Source: Vreelandella olivaria (GTDB taxonomy: Bacteria > Pseudomonadota > Gammaproteobacteria > Pseudomonadales > Halomonadaceae). Taken from it: a stretch of 46,591 nucleotides of DNA. Below the pieces are notes generated by a model. The model was not told the DNA's origin. It saw nothing but the letters and a program-made list of their open reading frames with translations, and did not search any database. The DNA is taken from positions 1 to 46,591 of the forward strand of contig NZ_JALPZO010000121.1 of assembly GCF_023507745.1 (NCBI RefSeq), in the 5' to 3' direction. The position numbers were made by a program, and so were the translations under genes. Below are positions 33,511 through 42,246 of this stretch, one piece after another (the stretch's first letter is position 1; each line of letters starts with the position of its first letter).

Positions 33511-34128
33511 ATGCGCGTGGAAGATCTTCCCAAGGACCCTCATAAACCCTATGAGGACGTGATGGCGATGCTGTTAGGCACGCTGTTTGTAGCGTTAGGG
33601 GTCACGTTCTACACCCAGGCCGTGCTGCTTACCGGCAGTACGGCTGGCATGGCACTGCTGCTGAACTACCTCACAGGGTGGGGGTTCGGTGCCTGGTTTT
33701 TTGCCATTAACCTGCCGTTTTATTACCTGGCGATCAAACGCATGGGGTGGAGCTTTACGCTGCGCACCTTTGTGGCAATCGGGTTGGTATCGCTGTTTTC
33801 AGAGCTGACTCAGCGCTGGGTGATCTTTGCGGATGTACCCTCGCTTTATGCCGCACTGATGGGTGGGGCGCTGATAGGCATTGGCATGTTGATGCTATTT
33901 CGCCACCGCACAAGCCTTGGCGGCATCAATATCCTGGTGCTTTATCTGCAAGATAAGCACGGCCTGCGGGCAGGCTATGTGCAGTTGGGCATTGATGCGC
34001 TGATTTTGCTGGTGGCGCTTACCCAACTGCCTTGGGACCGTGTGGGCTATTCAGTGCTGGGCGCGCTCACACTCAATCTGATTATTGCCCTGAACCATAA
34101 GCCAGGGCGCTATATTGGGGTCAGCTAA
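33511..34128 (+). CDS. YitT-family inner-membrane protein
   Basis: 205 residues with five or six membrane segments. Family landmarks include TQAVLLTGSTAGMALLLNYLTG near the start and RHRTSLGGINILVLYLQDK. The function of YitT proteins is not established. AGGGTG precedes ATG 33511. Its stop overlaps by 8 bp the end of the convergent micropeptide gene. Confidence 0.85.
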   Translation: MRVEDLPKDPHKPYEDVMAMLLGTLFVALGVTFYTQAVLLTGSTAGMALLLNYLTGWGFGAWFFAINLPFYYLAIKRMGWSFTLRTFVAIGLVSLFSELTQRWVIFADVPSLYAALMGGALIGIGMLMLFRHRTSLGGINILVLYLQDKHGLRAGYVQLGIDALILLVALTQLPWDRVGYSVLGALTLNLIIALNHKPGRYIGVS

Positions 34129-34192
34129 GCCAGAACCACCAGATGATCAGGGCAATCAGGCCGATGCCGGCGAGGTTGATGAGTACGCTCAT
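34121..34192 (-). CDS. 23-residue single-span membrane peptide coupled to copA
   Basis: ATG 34192 overlaps the copA stop as ATGA, so ribosomes finishing the ATPase can restart here. The peptide ([20 protein letters not shown] plus WLS) is a single hydrophobic segment ending in a Trp/Phe cluster typical of a membrane-water interface. It has no metal ligands. Size and placement recall CcoS behind the CcoI copper ATPase, but it is far shorter and lacks CcoS motifs. A helper subunit for the pump is a reasonable inference. Coding by chance is possible for so short a frame; the overlap and composition argue against it. Confidence 0.65.
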   Translation of the reverse strand: MSVLINLAGIGLIALIIWWFWLS

Positions 34193-36699
34193 AAGACCTC
34201 CTGCTGGGTGGGCTTCCATAACCGCAGGCGATTGGCATTGCTGACCACAGTGATGGACGAAAGCGACATTGCCACTCCTGCAATAATCGGCGATAGCAAC
34301 ATGCCGGTAAATGGGTAGAGCACGCCTGCGGCAATGGGGATGCACAGCACGTTATACCCAAAGGCGCCCACCAGGTTCTGCTTGATATTAGTGAGCGTGG
34401 TGCGGCTTAGCTCAATGGCCGTGGCCACGCCGTGCAGTGAACTGCGCATTAGCGTAATCCCTGCGCTCTCCATGGCGATATCTGTTCCCTGGCCGATCGC
34501 GAACCCTACATTGGCCCTGGCCAGTGCCGGAGCATCGTTAATTCCGTCGCCCACCATACCCACCACTTCCCCTGCCTGCTGGCGGCGCTCAATTTCTGCG
34601 TGCTTCTCATCCGGCGTCATGCCGGCCCTGAAATCGCGGATACCCACTTCCCGGGCCACGGCGGCGGCTGTGTGCTCGTTATCACCGGTGAGCATCACAA
34701 CCGTTAAACCATCATCCTGCAGGCGTTTTACCGCTGCCGCAGCATCCGCGCGTAGCGGGTCGCTTACTCCGAATAGCGCGGCAAGCTCACCATTAACCGC
34801 GAGGTACACCAACGAGCGAGCCTGAGCCTCCAACTGGTGTACGCGCTCCTGAGCCGGTGAAAGATCCACGCCAGACTGCTCCAGCAGGCGGGCATTCCCC
34901 AACAGCAGTGCTTCACCGGCCTGGGTCTGGCCGGTAACACCACCACCGGTAACGCTTTCAAAGTGAGTAAGTTCAGCCGGTTGTGTACTGCTTTCCTCTG
35001 TATAAGCGGTTAGTGCGGTGGCTAATGGGTGCTCTGAGCGATGTTCTAACGCTGCGACCCAGCTCATTACCTGCACGCTATCCGGATGGATAACGATAGC
35101 ATCAGTAACGCGAGGTTTTCCCTCAGTCAATGTGCCCGTTTTATCCACCACCAGTGTGGTCAAGCGGCTGGCGGTTTGCAGTGCTTCACCGCTACGTACC
35201 AGCGCACCATATTCGGCGGCTTTGCCTACCCCTATCATGGTGGAGATCGGCGTTGCCAACCCCAGGGCACAGGGACAGGCGATAATCAGTACCGTGGTGG
35301 CGGTGACCAGCATATGAATCACGATAGGCTCGGGCCCGAAGTTAAACCAGCCCAGTGCGGTCAGAACGGCGATAATCATCACCGAAGGCACAAAAATCCC
35401 AGAGACTTTATCGGCCAGTTCACCAATCGGTGGGCGAGAGTTTTGCGCGCTGGCCACCTGTTCAGTAATACGCCCCAGGCGGGTATCGGTGCCCACGCGG
35501 GTGGCACGATAGACCAGGCTGCCGTTGCCGTTAACGGTGCCCGCGCTTACCTCGTCGTCAGAAGATTTGTGAACGGGTAGTGGCTCGCCGGTGAGCATGG
35601 ACTCGTCGATATAGCTTTGGCCGTTGAGCACGACGCCATCGACAGGCAGCCGCTCGCCTGGGCGTACGCGAACATGATCATCCAGAGTAACGTCGTCAAT
35701 GGGTACTTCCTGCTCCTGGCCATTGCGAATCACCCGGGCGGTTTTTTCCTGTAGGTCGAGCAGCCGTTTTAAAGCACTGCTGGTGCGACCGCGAGCACGT
35801 AGCTCAAGGGCGTTGCCCAGTAAAATCAGCCCAGTCACCATCGCCGATGCTTCGAAGTAGATGCCATGAGCGACACCTGGCAACCAAGGGGCAAATACAA
35901 CAACCATCATCGAATAGAGCCAGGCGGTACCGGTTCCCATGGCGACCAATGTATCCATATTGGCCTGATGGAGCCTCAGCTGCTTCCAGGCGTTGGTAAA
36001 AAAGTGCCGCCCAGGAAAAGCCAGAATACCCAGTGTGAGAATACCAATCACCAGCCAGTACAGGCGGCCACCCCCTATTGGGTGGGGATGGTAGACAAAC
36101 ATGCTCAGCATTAGCGGTATGGCGAGCGCGAGTGACAGTATGCTGCCCCGCAGCCGCTGTCGATAGGTACGTGCTTCCTGGGCTTCGCGGCTACGCTCTG
36201 CTGCGCGCATATCCACAACGGGCTCGGCACCATAGCCCGCCGATGCAACTGCTTTAATGAGCGCTGTAGCGTCTGCACTGCCGTTCACCTGAGCAATATG
36301 GGTGCCAAAATTTACCGACGCAGAAGTGACGCCGGGCGTGTTGTTCAGCGCGCTTTGGACGCTTTTGACACACCCCGCACAGGTCATGCCGCTAATCAGC
36401 AGGCGCTGTTGTGGAGTGGTGGCTATATCCGGTGTCTGACTTGTTGGAGTGACGGTCGTATCTGTGTGCCCGTTGTCACTGTCAGGTTCGGCGTCATGGT
36501 CGGGCGGATAGCCTGCCTCGCGTAGCACTTTGTCCAGCGTGTCGTCATCCAGCGTGCTGGTGACTTCCAGGCGCTTGTCGGCGGGGATGCCTTCTACCTG
36601 TGCATTAGGGTCCAGCACCAGAACTCCCTCGCGCATGCGTTTTACGCAACCCTGGCAGTTCATACCCGGTACCGTGCGGATCAGCGTTTGTGGCTGCAT
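34189..36699 (-). CDS. copA: Copper-exporting P1B-type ATPase
   Basis: 836 residues. Two N-terminal HMA domains carry GMNCQGC (Cys15, Cys18) and GMTCAGC (Cys107, Cys110), joined by an acidic Asp/Thr-rich linker. Eight membrane segments follow, with the ion-path motif [10 protein letters not shown], the phosphorylation site [11 protein letters not shown], and [11 protein letters not shown]. It pumps Cu(I) (possibly Ag(I)) from cytoplasm to periplasm. It overlaps the MerR-type regulator gene by 19 bp and the micropeptide by 4 bp, forming a three-gene minus-strand operon. Confidence 0.95.
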   Translation of the reverse strand: MQPQTLIRTVPGMNCQGCVKRMREGVLVLDPNAQVEGIPADKRLEVTSTLDDDTLDKVLREAGYPPDHDAEPDSDNGHTDTTVTPTSQTPDIATTPQQRLLISGMTCAGCVKSVQSALNNTPGVTSASVNFGTHIAQVNGSADATALIKAVASAGYGAEPVVDMRAAERSREAQEARTYRQRLRGSILSLALAIPLMLSMFVYHPHPIGGGRLYWLVIGILTLGILAFPGRHFFTNAWKQLRLHQANMDTLVAMGTGTAWLYSMMVVVFAPWLPGVAHGIYFEASAMVTGLILLGNALELRARGRTSSALKRLLDLQEKTARVIRNGQEQEVPIDDVTLDDHVRVRPGERLPVDGVVLNGQSYIDESMLTGEPLPVHKSSDDEVSAGTVNGNGSLVYRATRVGTDTRLGRITEQVASAQNSRPPIGELADKVSGIFVPSVMIIAVLTALGWFNFGPEPIVIHMLVTATTVLIIACPCALGLATPISTMIGVGKAAEYGALVRSGEALQTASRLTTLVVDKTGTLTEGKPRVTDAIVIHPDSVQVMSWVAALEHRSEHPLATALTAYTEESSTQPAELTHFESVTGGGVTGQTQAGEALLLGNARLLEQSGVDLSPAQERVHQLEAQARSLVYLAVNGELAALFGVSDPLRADAAAAVKRLQDDGLTVVMLTGDNEHTAAAVAREVGIRDFRAGMTPDEKHAEIERRQQAGEVVGMVGDGINDAPALARANVGFAIGQGTDIAMESAGITLMRSSLHGVATAIELSRTTLTNIKQNLVGAFGYNVLCIPIAAGVLYPFTGMLLSPIIAGVAMSLSSITVVSNANRLRLWKPTQQEVL

Positions 36700-37124
36700 G
36701 GGGACTCCTCGGGAAAGCTCTCAATCAGGCGGCACAGGCTATGGCCATCGGGGGTGCCATCGGGCATGTCTTGCCAACTCTCTAACGCTTGCTCCATACG
36801 GTTGGCCAGCGCTTCCAGTTCGGCGATACGCGCGCGAATCTGTGGCAGCCGGTTGGCGAGAAAATCGCGCACCAAGGGGCAGGGGGAGTCGCCCTGATCC
36901 GCATGAGTCAGGATGTCACGAATTTCTGCCACGCTAAATCCGAGTTTGCGTGCCCGCTGAATAAAGTGGAGACGCTCCAGGTCAGCGGTTGAGTATAGCT
37001 GGTACCCATTGTCAGGGTGCCGGGTGGGAGCTAACAGCCCCTCGCGGGTGTAATGACGAACGGTTTCAGCGGTAACCCCACCGCGCTTTGCCAGTTCGCT
37101 AACTTTAATAGCGGCTATCTGCAT
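36681..37124 (-). CDS. MerR-family metal-responsive regulator
   Basis: 147 residues from ATG 37124. A winged helix ([26 protein letters not shown]) and long dimerisation helix are clear. Cys82 matches the helix cysteine of MerR/PbrR types. Of the two C-terminal loop cysteines only the second (Cys131) is present, and an extra tail SPCSHKR adds Cys143 and His145. It most likely activates copA by remodelling a long-spacer promoter; the metal could be Cu(I) or a divalent ion. An in-frame ATG at 37178 lies upstream of the predicted transcription start, so it is rejected. Cotranscribed with copA. Confidence 0.85.
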   Translation of the reverse strand: MQIAAIKVSELAKRGGVTAETVRHYTREGLLAPTRHPDNGYQLYSTADLERLHFIQRARKLGFSVAEIRDILTHADQGDSPCPLVRDFLANRLPQIRARIAELEALANRMEQALESWQDMPDGTPDGHSLCRLIESFPEESPCSHKR

Positions 37125-37157
37125 AACACCCTCACCATCATGGATTTGGCTGTCAAT

Positions 37158-37189
37158 AGTGTAAAACCTTTGGGTCACACATAGGTCAA
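37158..37189 (-). promoter_or_regulatory. MerR-type promoter and operator of the copper operon
   Basis: On the minus strand TTGACC (37184-37189) and TTACAC/TACACT (about 37158-37164) are 19-20 bp apart, the over-long spacing that MerR-family activators correct. ACCT-N13-AGGT (37166-37186) is the 21-bp dyad between them. The predicted start is about 25 nt before ATG 37124. Confidence 0.65.
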
Positions 37190-37273
37190 GCGGTGCGTAA
37201 ATTTTCAGCCGGAATGCCTAAAACACTGATTTAAAACAGTCGTGCGACTAATGTATAAGCAAAAAATTAAATA

Positions 37274-37286
37274 AAACGTTCGTTTG
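37274..37286. promoter_or_regulatory. Possible PsrA-type fatty-acid operator upstream of the FadL gene
   Basis: AAAC-GTTC-GTTT followed by G fits the Pseudomonas PsrA consensus (G/C)AAAC-N2-4-GTTT(G/C) except for the first base. It lies 97 bp before the outer-membrane fatty-acid porin gene, a plausible target. Whether a PsrA protein exists in this genome cannot be seen here. Confidence 0.35.
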
Positions 37287-37382
37287 CCCTTGAATCAAAG
37301 CAGGCATTGGGCGAAAACTTAGGTGTAAGAATAACGAGGCGGATGGATATATCCGCTGAATCATTGGGAAGAGAGGCCCACT

Positions 37383-38708
37383 ATGCATAATAACTTTAAA
37401 AAGCTTACCCTCGCGGCCGCAGTAGCAGCAGTGGCGTTTGCCAGCCAGGCCAATGCAGGCGGATATCAAATTAACGAGCAGAGCGTCAGTGGTCAGGGCT
37501 ATGGTCACGCGGGGCGTAGCTCCAACATTAATGACGCTACCATTGTATTTGGTAACCCGGCAGGCATGTCGTTTTTAGACCGTGCACAGGTAACAGTGGG
37601 GGGAACGTACCTTAACGTTAATAGCGATATCGATAACGCGAGCGCCACGCGTAATGGAACTCCCATTGATGGTACGACAGAAGGCGATATGGTGCCTGGC
37701 ACTTTTGTGCCTTTTGCTTTCTATGCTCAACCAGTGAATGAGCGTTTGGCCTTTGGTTTTGGCGTTTATGCGCCTTTCGGTTCGAAGACCGATTACGAGG
37801 ATGGGTTCCTTGGGCGTAACCTTGGTAATTACACCGAGTTGACGGTGGTGAGCGCCCAGCCGACCGTCTCCTACCGCTTCAATGATCAGTGGGCGATTGG
37901 TGCGGGCATCACCTATAACCGCGTGGATGGCAAACTTTATCGTCAGGTGCCACATGCTTTGGGCGGAGAAGTGGATGCGCGCGTAGAGGGTGATGATGAG
38001 GCTTGGGGGTATAATCTTGGCATCATGTACCAGCCGGTGCCGGAGACCACGTTTGGTCTGACCTACCGCTCCAAGGTCAGTTATACCCTCGAAGGCGACT
38101 TCCGCGCGACCGCTAACGATAACTCGTTAGGTAATCCTCCACCGTTCGGAATTGGCGCCGGCCAAGGAGATGTGGTTGCCCAGGATGATAATGCGAGCCT
38201 CGACCTTACAACGCCCGAGACGGTGAACTTCTCTGTGACGCAGGAGATGAGTGACAACCTCAAGCTCATGGCGGGGGTCTCATGGACACGCTGGAGCCGC
38301 TTCAATGAGATTCTTGTCACTGGTAGCGAGAATCAAACCATCACGCATGAGCAACAGGAATACTCTAATGCTTGGGCGTTTGCCGTAGGTGGCGAGTATC
38401 AGCTCAACCCTCAGTGGGTGCTGCGTAGCGGTGTGACGATCGATAACACGCCGACTAGTGACCAGTTCCGCAGTGCGCGGATTCCCTCTGATGATCGTCG
38501 AATTTTCTCCGTTGGTGCTGGCTGGAGTCCCACCGATGCGCTAACACTGGATTTCGCCTACTCCTATCTCACCGAGCGTAGGACTAGTATCGATCAGGAA
38601 CGTACTGATGAACTGATTGATGGGGTGCCGGGTGTTATCTCGACCTACTCTGCCGACTACAAAAACGAAGCTCATGGTTTCGGTGCCCAGCTTACTTACC
38701 GCTTCTAA
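37383..38708 (+). CDS. OmpP1/FadL-family outer-membrane transporter
   Basis: 441 residues. Signal peptide about 1-25 (AAAVAAVAFASQANA/G). The mature protein begins GGYQINEQSVSGQGYGHAGR, with NPAGMSFL shortly after, both typical of FadL, and ends in aromatic Phe (LTYRF) as outer-membrane barrels do. It passes long-chain fatty acids or other hydrophobic substrates across the outer membrane. GAGAGG precedes ATG 37383. The gene is monocistronic with a strong terminator. Confidence 0.92.
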   Translation: MHNNFKKLTLAAAVAAVAFASQANAGGYQINEQSVSGQGYGHAGRSSNINDATIVFGNPAGMSFLDRAQVTVGGTYLNVNSDIDNASATRNGTPIDGTTEGDMVPGTFVPFAFYAQPVNERLAFGFGVYAPFGSKTDYEDGFLGRNLGNYTELTVVSAQPTVSYRFNDQWAIGAGITYNRVDGKLYRQVPHALGGEVDARVEGDDEAWGYNLGIMYQPVPETTFGLTYRSKVSYTLEGDFRATANDNSLGNPPPFGIGAGQGDVVAQDDNASLDLTTPETVNFSVTQEMSDNLKLMAGVSWTRWSRFNEILVTGSENQTITHEQQEYSNAWAFAVGGEYQLNPQWVLRSGVTIDNTPTSDQFRSARIPSDDRRIFSVGAGWSPTDALTLDFAYSYLTERRTSIDQERTDELIDGVPGVISTYSADYKNEAHGFGAQLTYRF

Positions 38709-38757
38709 ACGGGCGGTGTGATGAGTGTGGCCTGTTGAGCTTTGATCAGCGGTTTCG

Positions 38758-38780
38758 AACCCGGCCCAGGCCGGGTTTTT
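38758..38780 (+). terminator. Rho-independent terminator after the FadL gene
   Basis: AACCCGGCC-CA-GGCCGGGTT followed by TTT. It shares the 14-bp core CCGGCCCAGGCCGG with the terminator at 42190. Confidence 0.85.
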
Positions 38781-38830
38781 CGCGTTAAGCCAACATGAGG
38801 TGAATGGATGCGGTAAGCGTCAGGTTTGGT

Positions 38831-38920
38831 TACAATACGGCCTCAGAATTTCGCCGCTGGGGTAGCTCGCGCTGGTGTTTAGCACCAGGCCGTGAGCCAC
38901 CCCAGCGGCGCCTGTCTCTT
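38831..38920 (+). ncRNA. Strongly structured leader RNA or small RNA candidate upstream of prfB
   Basis: TACAAT at 38831-38836 is a good -10 box. From 38852 to 38910 a 12-bp perfect stem (CGCCGCTGGGGT with ACCCCAGCGGCG) encloses a second hairpin, CTGGTG-TTTAG-CACCAG (38872-38888), plus a GCTC/GAGC pair. TCTCTTTT follows within 4-10 nt of the stem. The whole could be an attenuator or small RNA at the head of the prfB message. No -35 box is convincing, and the T-run is offset, so the reading is tentative. Confidence 0.4.
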
Positions 38921-38981
38921 TTAAGTCGCGTTTTAAAGCGCGTGAGACTCAGCTATTTACTGACCAAGGCTAGGGCGATCC

Positions 38982-40080
38982 ATGTTGGAAACCAACCCGA
39001 TTCACAACCAGATCAAGGACCTGTCTGCGCGGACAGACGTTCTTAGGGGGTATCTTTGACTATGCCGAGCGTAAAGATCGGCTAGAAGAAGTCTCCCGCG
39101 AGCTTGAAGACCCCAATGTCTGGAACGACCCGGACTACGCACAAAAACTCGGTAAAGAGCGTGCCTCCCTCGAAGCCATTGTGGCGACCATTGATGAGTT
39201 GGATCAGGGGCTGGCAGACAGCCGTGACCTGCTCGAACTGGCGGAAATGGAAGAGGACGAAGGCACCGTTGACGAGGTGCGTAAAGAGCTGGATGGCCTG
39301 CAGGCTGCCCTTGAGAAGCTTGAGTTTCGCCGTATGTTTGCGGGCGAGATGGATGAGAATAACGCCTATCTCGATATCCAGTCAGGCTCTGGCGGTACCG
39401 AAGCCCAGGACTGGGCGAACATTCTGTTGCGCATGTACCTGCGTTGGGCAGAGAGCCACGGTTTTAAAACAGAGATCATTGAAATTTCCCCTGGTGAAGT
39501 GGCGGGCATCAAATCGGCATCGCTGCATATCCAGGGCGACCATGCATTCGGTTGGCTGCGCACGGAAACCGGCGTTCATCGCCTGGTGCGTAAAAGCCCA
39601 TTTGACTCCGGCGGACGCCGCCATACCTCGTTTGCGTCGGTCTTTCTGTCGCCGGAAATCGACGACAGCTTTGAGGTTGAGATCAACCCCTCTGATTTGA
39701 GGGTAGATACCTACCGTTCCAGTGGTGCGGGGGGGCAGCACGTTAACACCACCGACTCGGCGGTACGGATTACCCACGAACCGACAGGTATTGTGGTGGC
39801 GTGTCAAAACCAGCGCAGCCAGCATGCCAACCGCGACTTCGCCATGAAGCAGTTGAAAGCGAAGCTGTGGGAGTTTGAGATGCAAAAGCGCAATGCGGCC
39901 AAGCAGGAAGCGGAAGATTCCAAGGCGGATATCGGCTGGGGAAGCCAAATTCGCTCGTATGTACTGGATGATCAGCGCATTAAAGACCTGCGTACCGGCG
40001 TTCAGTCCAGTAACTGCGATAAAGTGCTCGATGGCGATCTGGATCAATTCATCGTCGCCAGCCTTAAGCAGGGTTTGTAG
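38982..40080 (+). CDS. prfB: Peptide chain release factor 2, with programmed +1 frameshift
   Basis: 365 residues, exactly the E. coli length, made from two frames. ATG 38982 opens 25 codons that end at in-frame TGA 39057-39059. The context AGGGGG-TAT-CTT-TGA-C (39046-39060) is the classical RF2 site: an internal Shine-Dalgarno, slippery CTT and a UGA read by RF2 itself. After a +1 shift translation continues at GAC 39058 to the stop at 40080. SPF (KSPFDSGG) recognises UGA/UAA, and GGQ (GAGGQHVN) catalyses peptide release. Low RF2 favours the shift, so the gene autoregulates. lysS follows after 74 bp. Confidence 0.97.
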
Positions 40081-40154
40081 AGGCCTCTGATTAACACACT
40101 GGTTTATCAGTGGACTGGTATTTTTTTAGCGTTTGAACATCAATAGGGTGCCCG

Positions 40155-41666
40155 ATGGCCAACCAAGACGCGTCTTCTCTCGACAATGAAAACCACCTGA
40201 TCGCTGAGCGCCGCGCCAAGCTTGCGGTTCGCCGTGAGCGTGCCGCTGAGCAGGGTAAGAGCGCTTTTCCGAACGACTTTCGCCGTGACAGCCTGACCGT
40301 TGAACTGCAAAACCTGCTGGGTGAAAAGGAGAAAGCGGAGCTGGAAGCGCTTGATCACCACGCATCGGTAGCCGGGCGCGTCATGCGCAAACGTGGCCCC
40401 TTTATTGTGATTCAGGATGTGGCTGGCCAGATTCAGCTTTATGTCGACAAGAAAGGCCTGCCGGAAGACGTGCTTGAGGACATCAAGGGCTGGGATATTG
40501 GTGATATCGTCGCTGCCCGTGGCCCTGTGCATAAGTCAGGCAAGGGCGATTTGTATGTCATGATGGTGGAAGCGCAACTGCTGACCAAAAGCCTGCGCCC
40601 GCTGCCAGACAAATTTCACGGCCTGACCGACCAGGAAGCGCGTTATCGTCAGCGCTACGTTGACCTGATCATGAACCCACAATCGCGTAAGGTGTTTGAG
40701 ACCCGCGCTGCGGTGATCAGTTCCATGCGCCGGTTCTTTGAAGCCCGTGGCTTTATGGAAGTCGAAACGCCGATGCTCCAGCCGATTCCCGGTGGCGCCG
40801 CGGCCCGCCCGTTTATCACCCACCATAATGCGCTGGATATCGATATGTATCTGCGCATTGCCCCGGAGCTTTACCTTAAGCGTCTGGTGGTGGGCGGCTT
40901 CGAAAAAGTGTTTGAGATTAACCGTAACTTCCGTAACGAAGGGCTATCGACGCGGCACAACCCTGAGTTCACCATGGTGGAGTTCTACTGGGCCTATGCG
41001 GACTACCGCGACCTGCTTGATATGACCGAAGCCATGCTGCGCACGGCGGCTCAGGAAGTGTTAGGCACCACCACGATTGAGTACCAGGGCACCAGCTACG
41101 ATTTCGGCAAGCCCTTTAATCGTCTAACCCTGCGCCAAGCGATTTTGGATCATGGTGACGGTATCAGCGATGCGGATCTCGACACCCTCGACGCTGCCCG
41201 TACTGCGGCAGCAAAACTGGGCATTAAGGTGAAGGAGAGCTGGGGACTGGGCAAGGTTCAGACTGAGATCTTCGAAGCAGTGGCCGAACACAAGCTGGAT
41301 CAGCCAACGTTCATCACCGAGTATCCGGCTGAGGTCAGCCCGCTGGCCCGCCGCAACGATGCCAATCCTTTCGTCACTGATCGCTTTGAGTTTTTCGTGG
41401 GGGGCCGTGAGATTGCCAATGGTTTCTCGGAGCTGAACGACGCTGAAGATCAAGCCGAGCGCTTTCGCGAGCAGGCCGCCGAAAAAGATGCCGGTGACCT
41501 TGAGGCCATGTACTTTGACGCCGACTACGTTCGCGCGCTGGAGTACGGGATGCCGCCAACGGCAGGTGAGGGCATTGGTATCGACCGTTTGGTGATGCTG
41601 TTTACTGACAGCCCCTCCATTCGTGACGTCTTGCTGTTCCCCGCCATGCGTCCAGAGGTAGACTAA
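40155..41666 (+). CDS. lysS: Lysyl-tRNA synthetase, class II
   Basis: 503 residues. An N-terminal OB anticodon domain ([17 protein letters not shown]) precedes the catalytic core with motif 2 ([20 protein letters not shown]) and motif 3 ([12 protein letters not shown]). It charges tRNA-Lys. The prfB-lysS order is the E. coli one. AGGG precedes ATG 40155. In E. coli a stress-inducible second copy exists; nothing here suggests that. Confidence 0.96.
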   Translation: MANQDASSLDNENHLIAERRAKLAVRRERAAEQGKSAFPNDFRRDSLTVELQNLLGEKEKAELEALDHHASVAGRVMRKRGPFIVIQDVAGQIQLYVDKKGLPEDVLEDIKGWDIGDIVAARGPVHKSGKGDLYVMMVEAQLLTKSLRPLPDKFHGLTDQEARYRQRYVDLIMNPQSRKVFETRAAVISSMRRFFEARGFMEVETPMLQPIPGGAAARPFITHHNALDIDMYLRIAPELYLKRLVVGGFEKVFEINRNFRNEGLSTRHNPEFTMVEFYWAYADYRDLLDMTEAMLRTAAQEVLGTTTIEYQGTSYDFGKPFNRLTLRQAILDHGDGISDADLDTLDAARTAAAKLGIKVKESWGLGKVQTEIFEAVAEHKLDQPTFITEYPAEVSPLARRNDANPFVTDRFEFFVGGREIANGFSELNDAEDQAERFREQAAEKDAGDLEAMYFDADYVRALEYGMPPTAGEGIGIDRLVMLFTDSPSIRDVLLFPAMRPEVD

Positions 41667-41758
41667 ATGCCGCTAGCCGGGTGGTAGCCGACGAAAAGTT
41701 GGTAAGGGCGCGATTTAGCGCCCATAATGGTCAACGTTTCGACGGCGAGGAGAATCCC

Positions 41759-42145
41759 ATGAAACTGCTAAATCGCTCTGCCCTGAGCGTCAGGCCGACC
41801 CAGACCTTCGTGGACTGGATCAATGCGCTCGAACCCACCATGGGAGACGACGACCTGACCCTGGACGACGTCGAACATGAAAGCACGGTGTATCTGATCC
41901 CCGAGATGGATACCCCCGAAGCGCTTGAGACGTTTGTCCGCGAACGTCATGTGGAAATTCTTGAGACCGAACTGCGCGCCTGGGAAGAAGACGAACGTCA
42001 ATGGCCAGAAAAACTCGACTGGTCGCTGTTTCAGGATTTTCTGAGTATTGAACATAGCTATCTCGCGATTGACCTCGACGACGAAACTGCCCTGGAAATC
42101 TCGGATGTTGATGATGCGCTGCTGCTGGATAATGAGCAGGATTAG
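41759..42145 (+). CDS. Conserved-looking acidic protein of unknown function
   Basis: 128 residues, about a quarter Asp and Glu. GAGGAG lies 6 nt before ATG 41759, and codon use matches the neighbours, so it is a real gene. It has no membrane segment, signal peptide or motif I recognise. Its core (TFVDWINALEP…LDDVEHESTVYLIPE) looks like a small folded domain with helices. The tail (DVDDALLLDNEQD) is very acidic. It lies 92 bp behind lysS, possibly in the same message, and ends at a terminator. I do not assign a function. Confidence 0.75.
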   Translation: MKLLNRSALSVRPTQTFVDWINALEPTMGDDDLTLDDVEHESTVYLIPEMDTPEALETFVRERHVEILETELRAWEEDERQWPEKLDWSLFQDFLSIEHSYLAIDLDDETALEISDVDDALLLDNEQD

Positions 42146-42189
42146 TGTATAGCCGCTATCCAATGGTTGCCTAAGTCAACGCGTATCGT

Positions 42190-42211
42190 GAAACCGGCCC
42201 AGGCCGGTTTC
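42190..42211 (+). terminator. Terminator-like hairpin after the acidic protein gene
   Basis: GAAACCGGCC-CA-GGCCGGTTTC forms a perfect 10-bp stem, followed by GCTGTTTT. It shares its core with the FadL-gene terminator. Confidence 0.6.
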
Positions 42212-42246
42212 GCTGTTTTAATGGTGCTGTTTAGGAACTGCCCTTC

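Noticed and set aside
37125..37178. Upstream ATG giving an 18-residue longer MerR regulator
   Set aside because: It lies upstream of the predicted transcription start and overlaps the promoter.
39057..39059. In-frame TGA in prfB read as a broken gene
   Set aside because: The surrounding sequence is the classical RF2 frameshift site and the joined product has the normal length.
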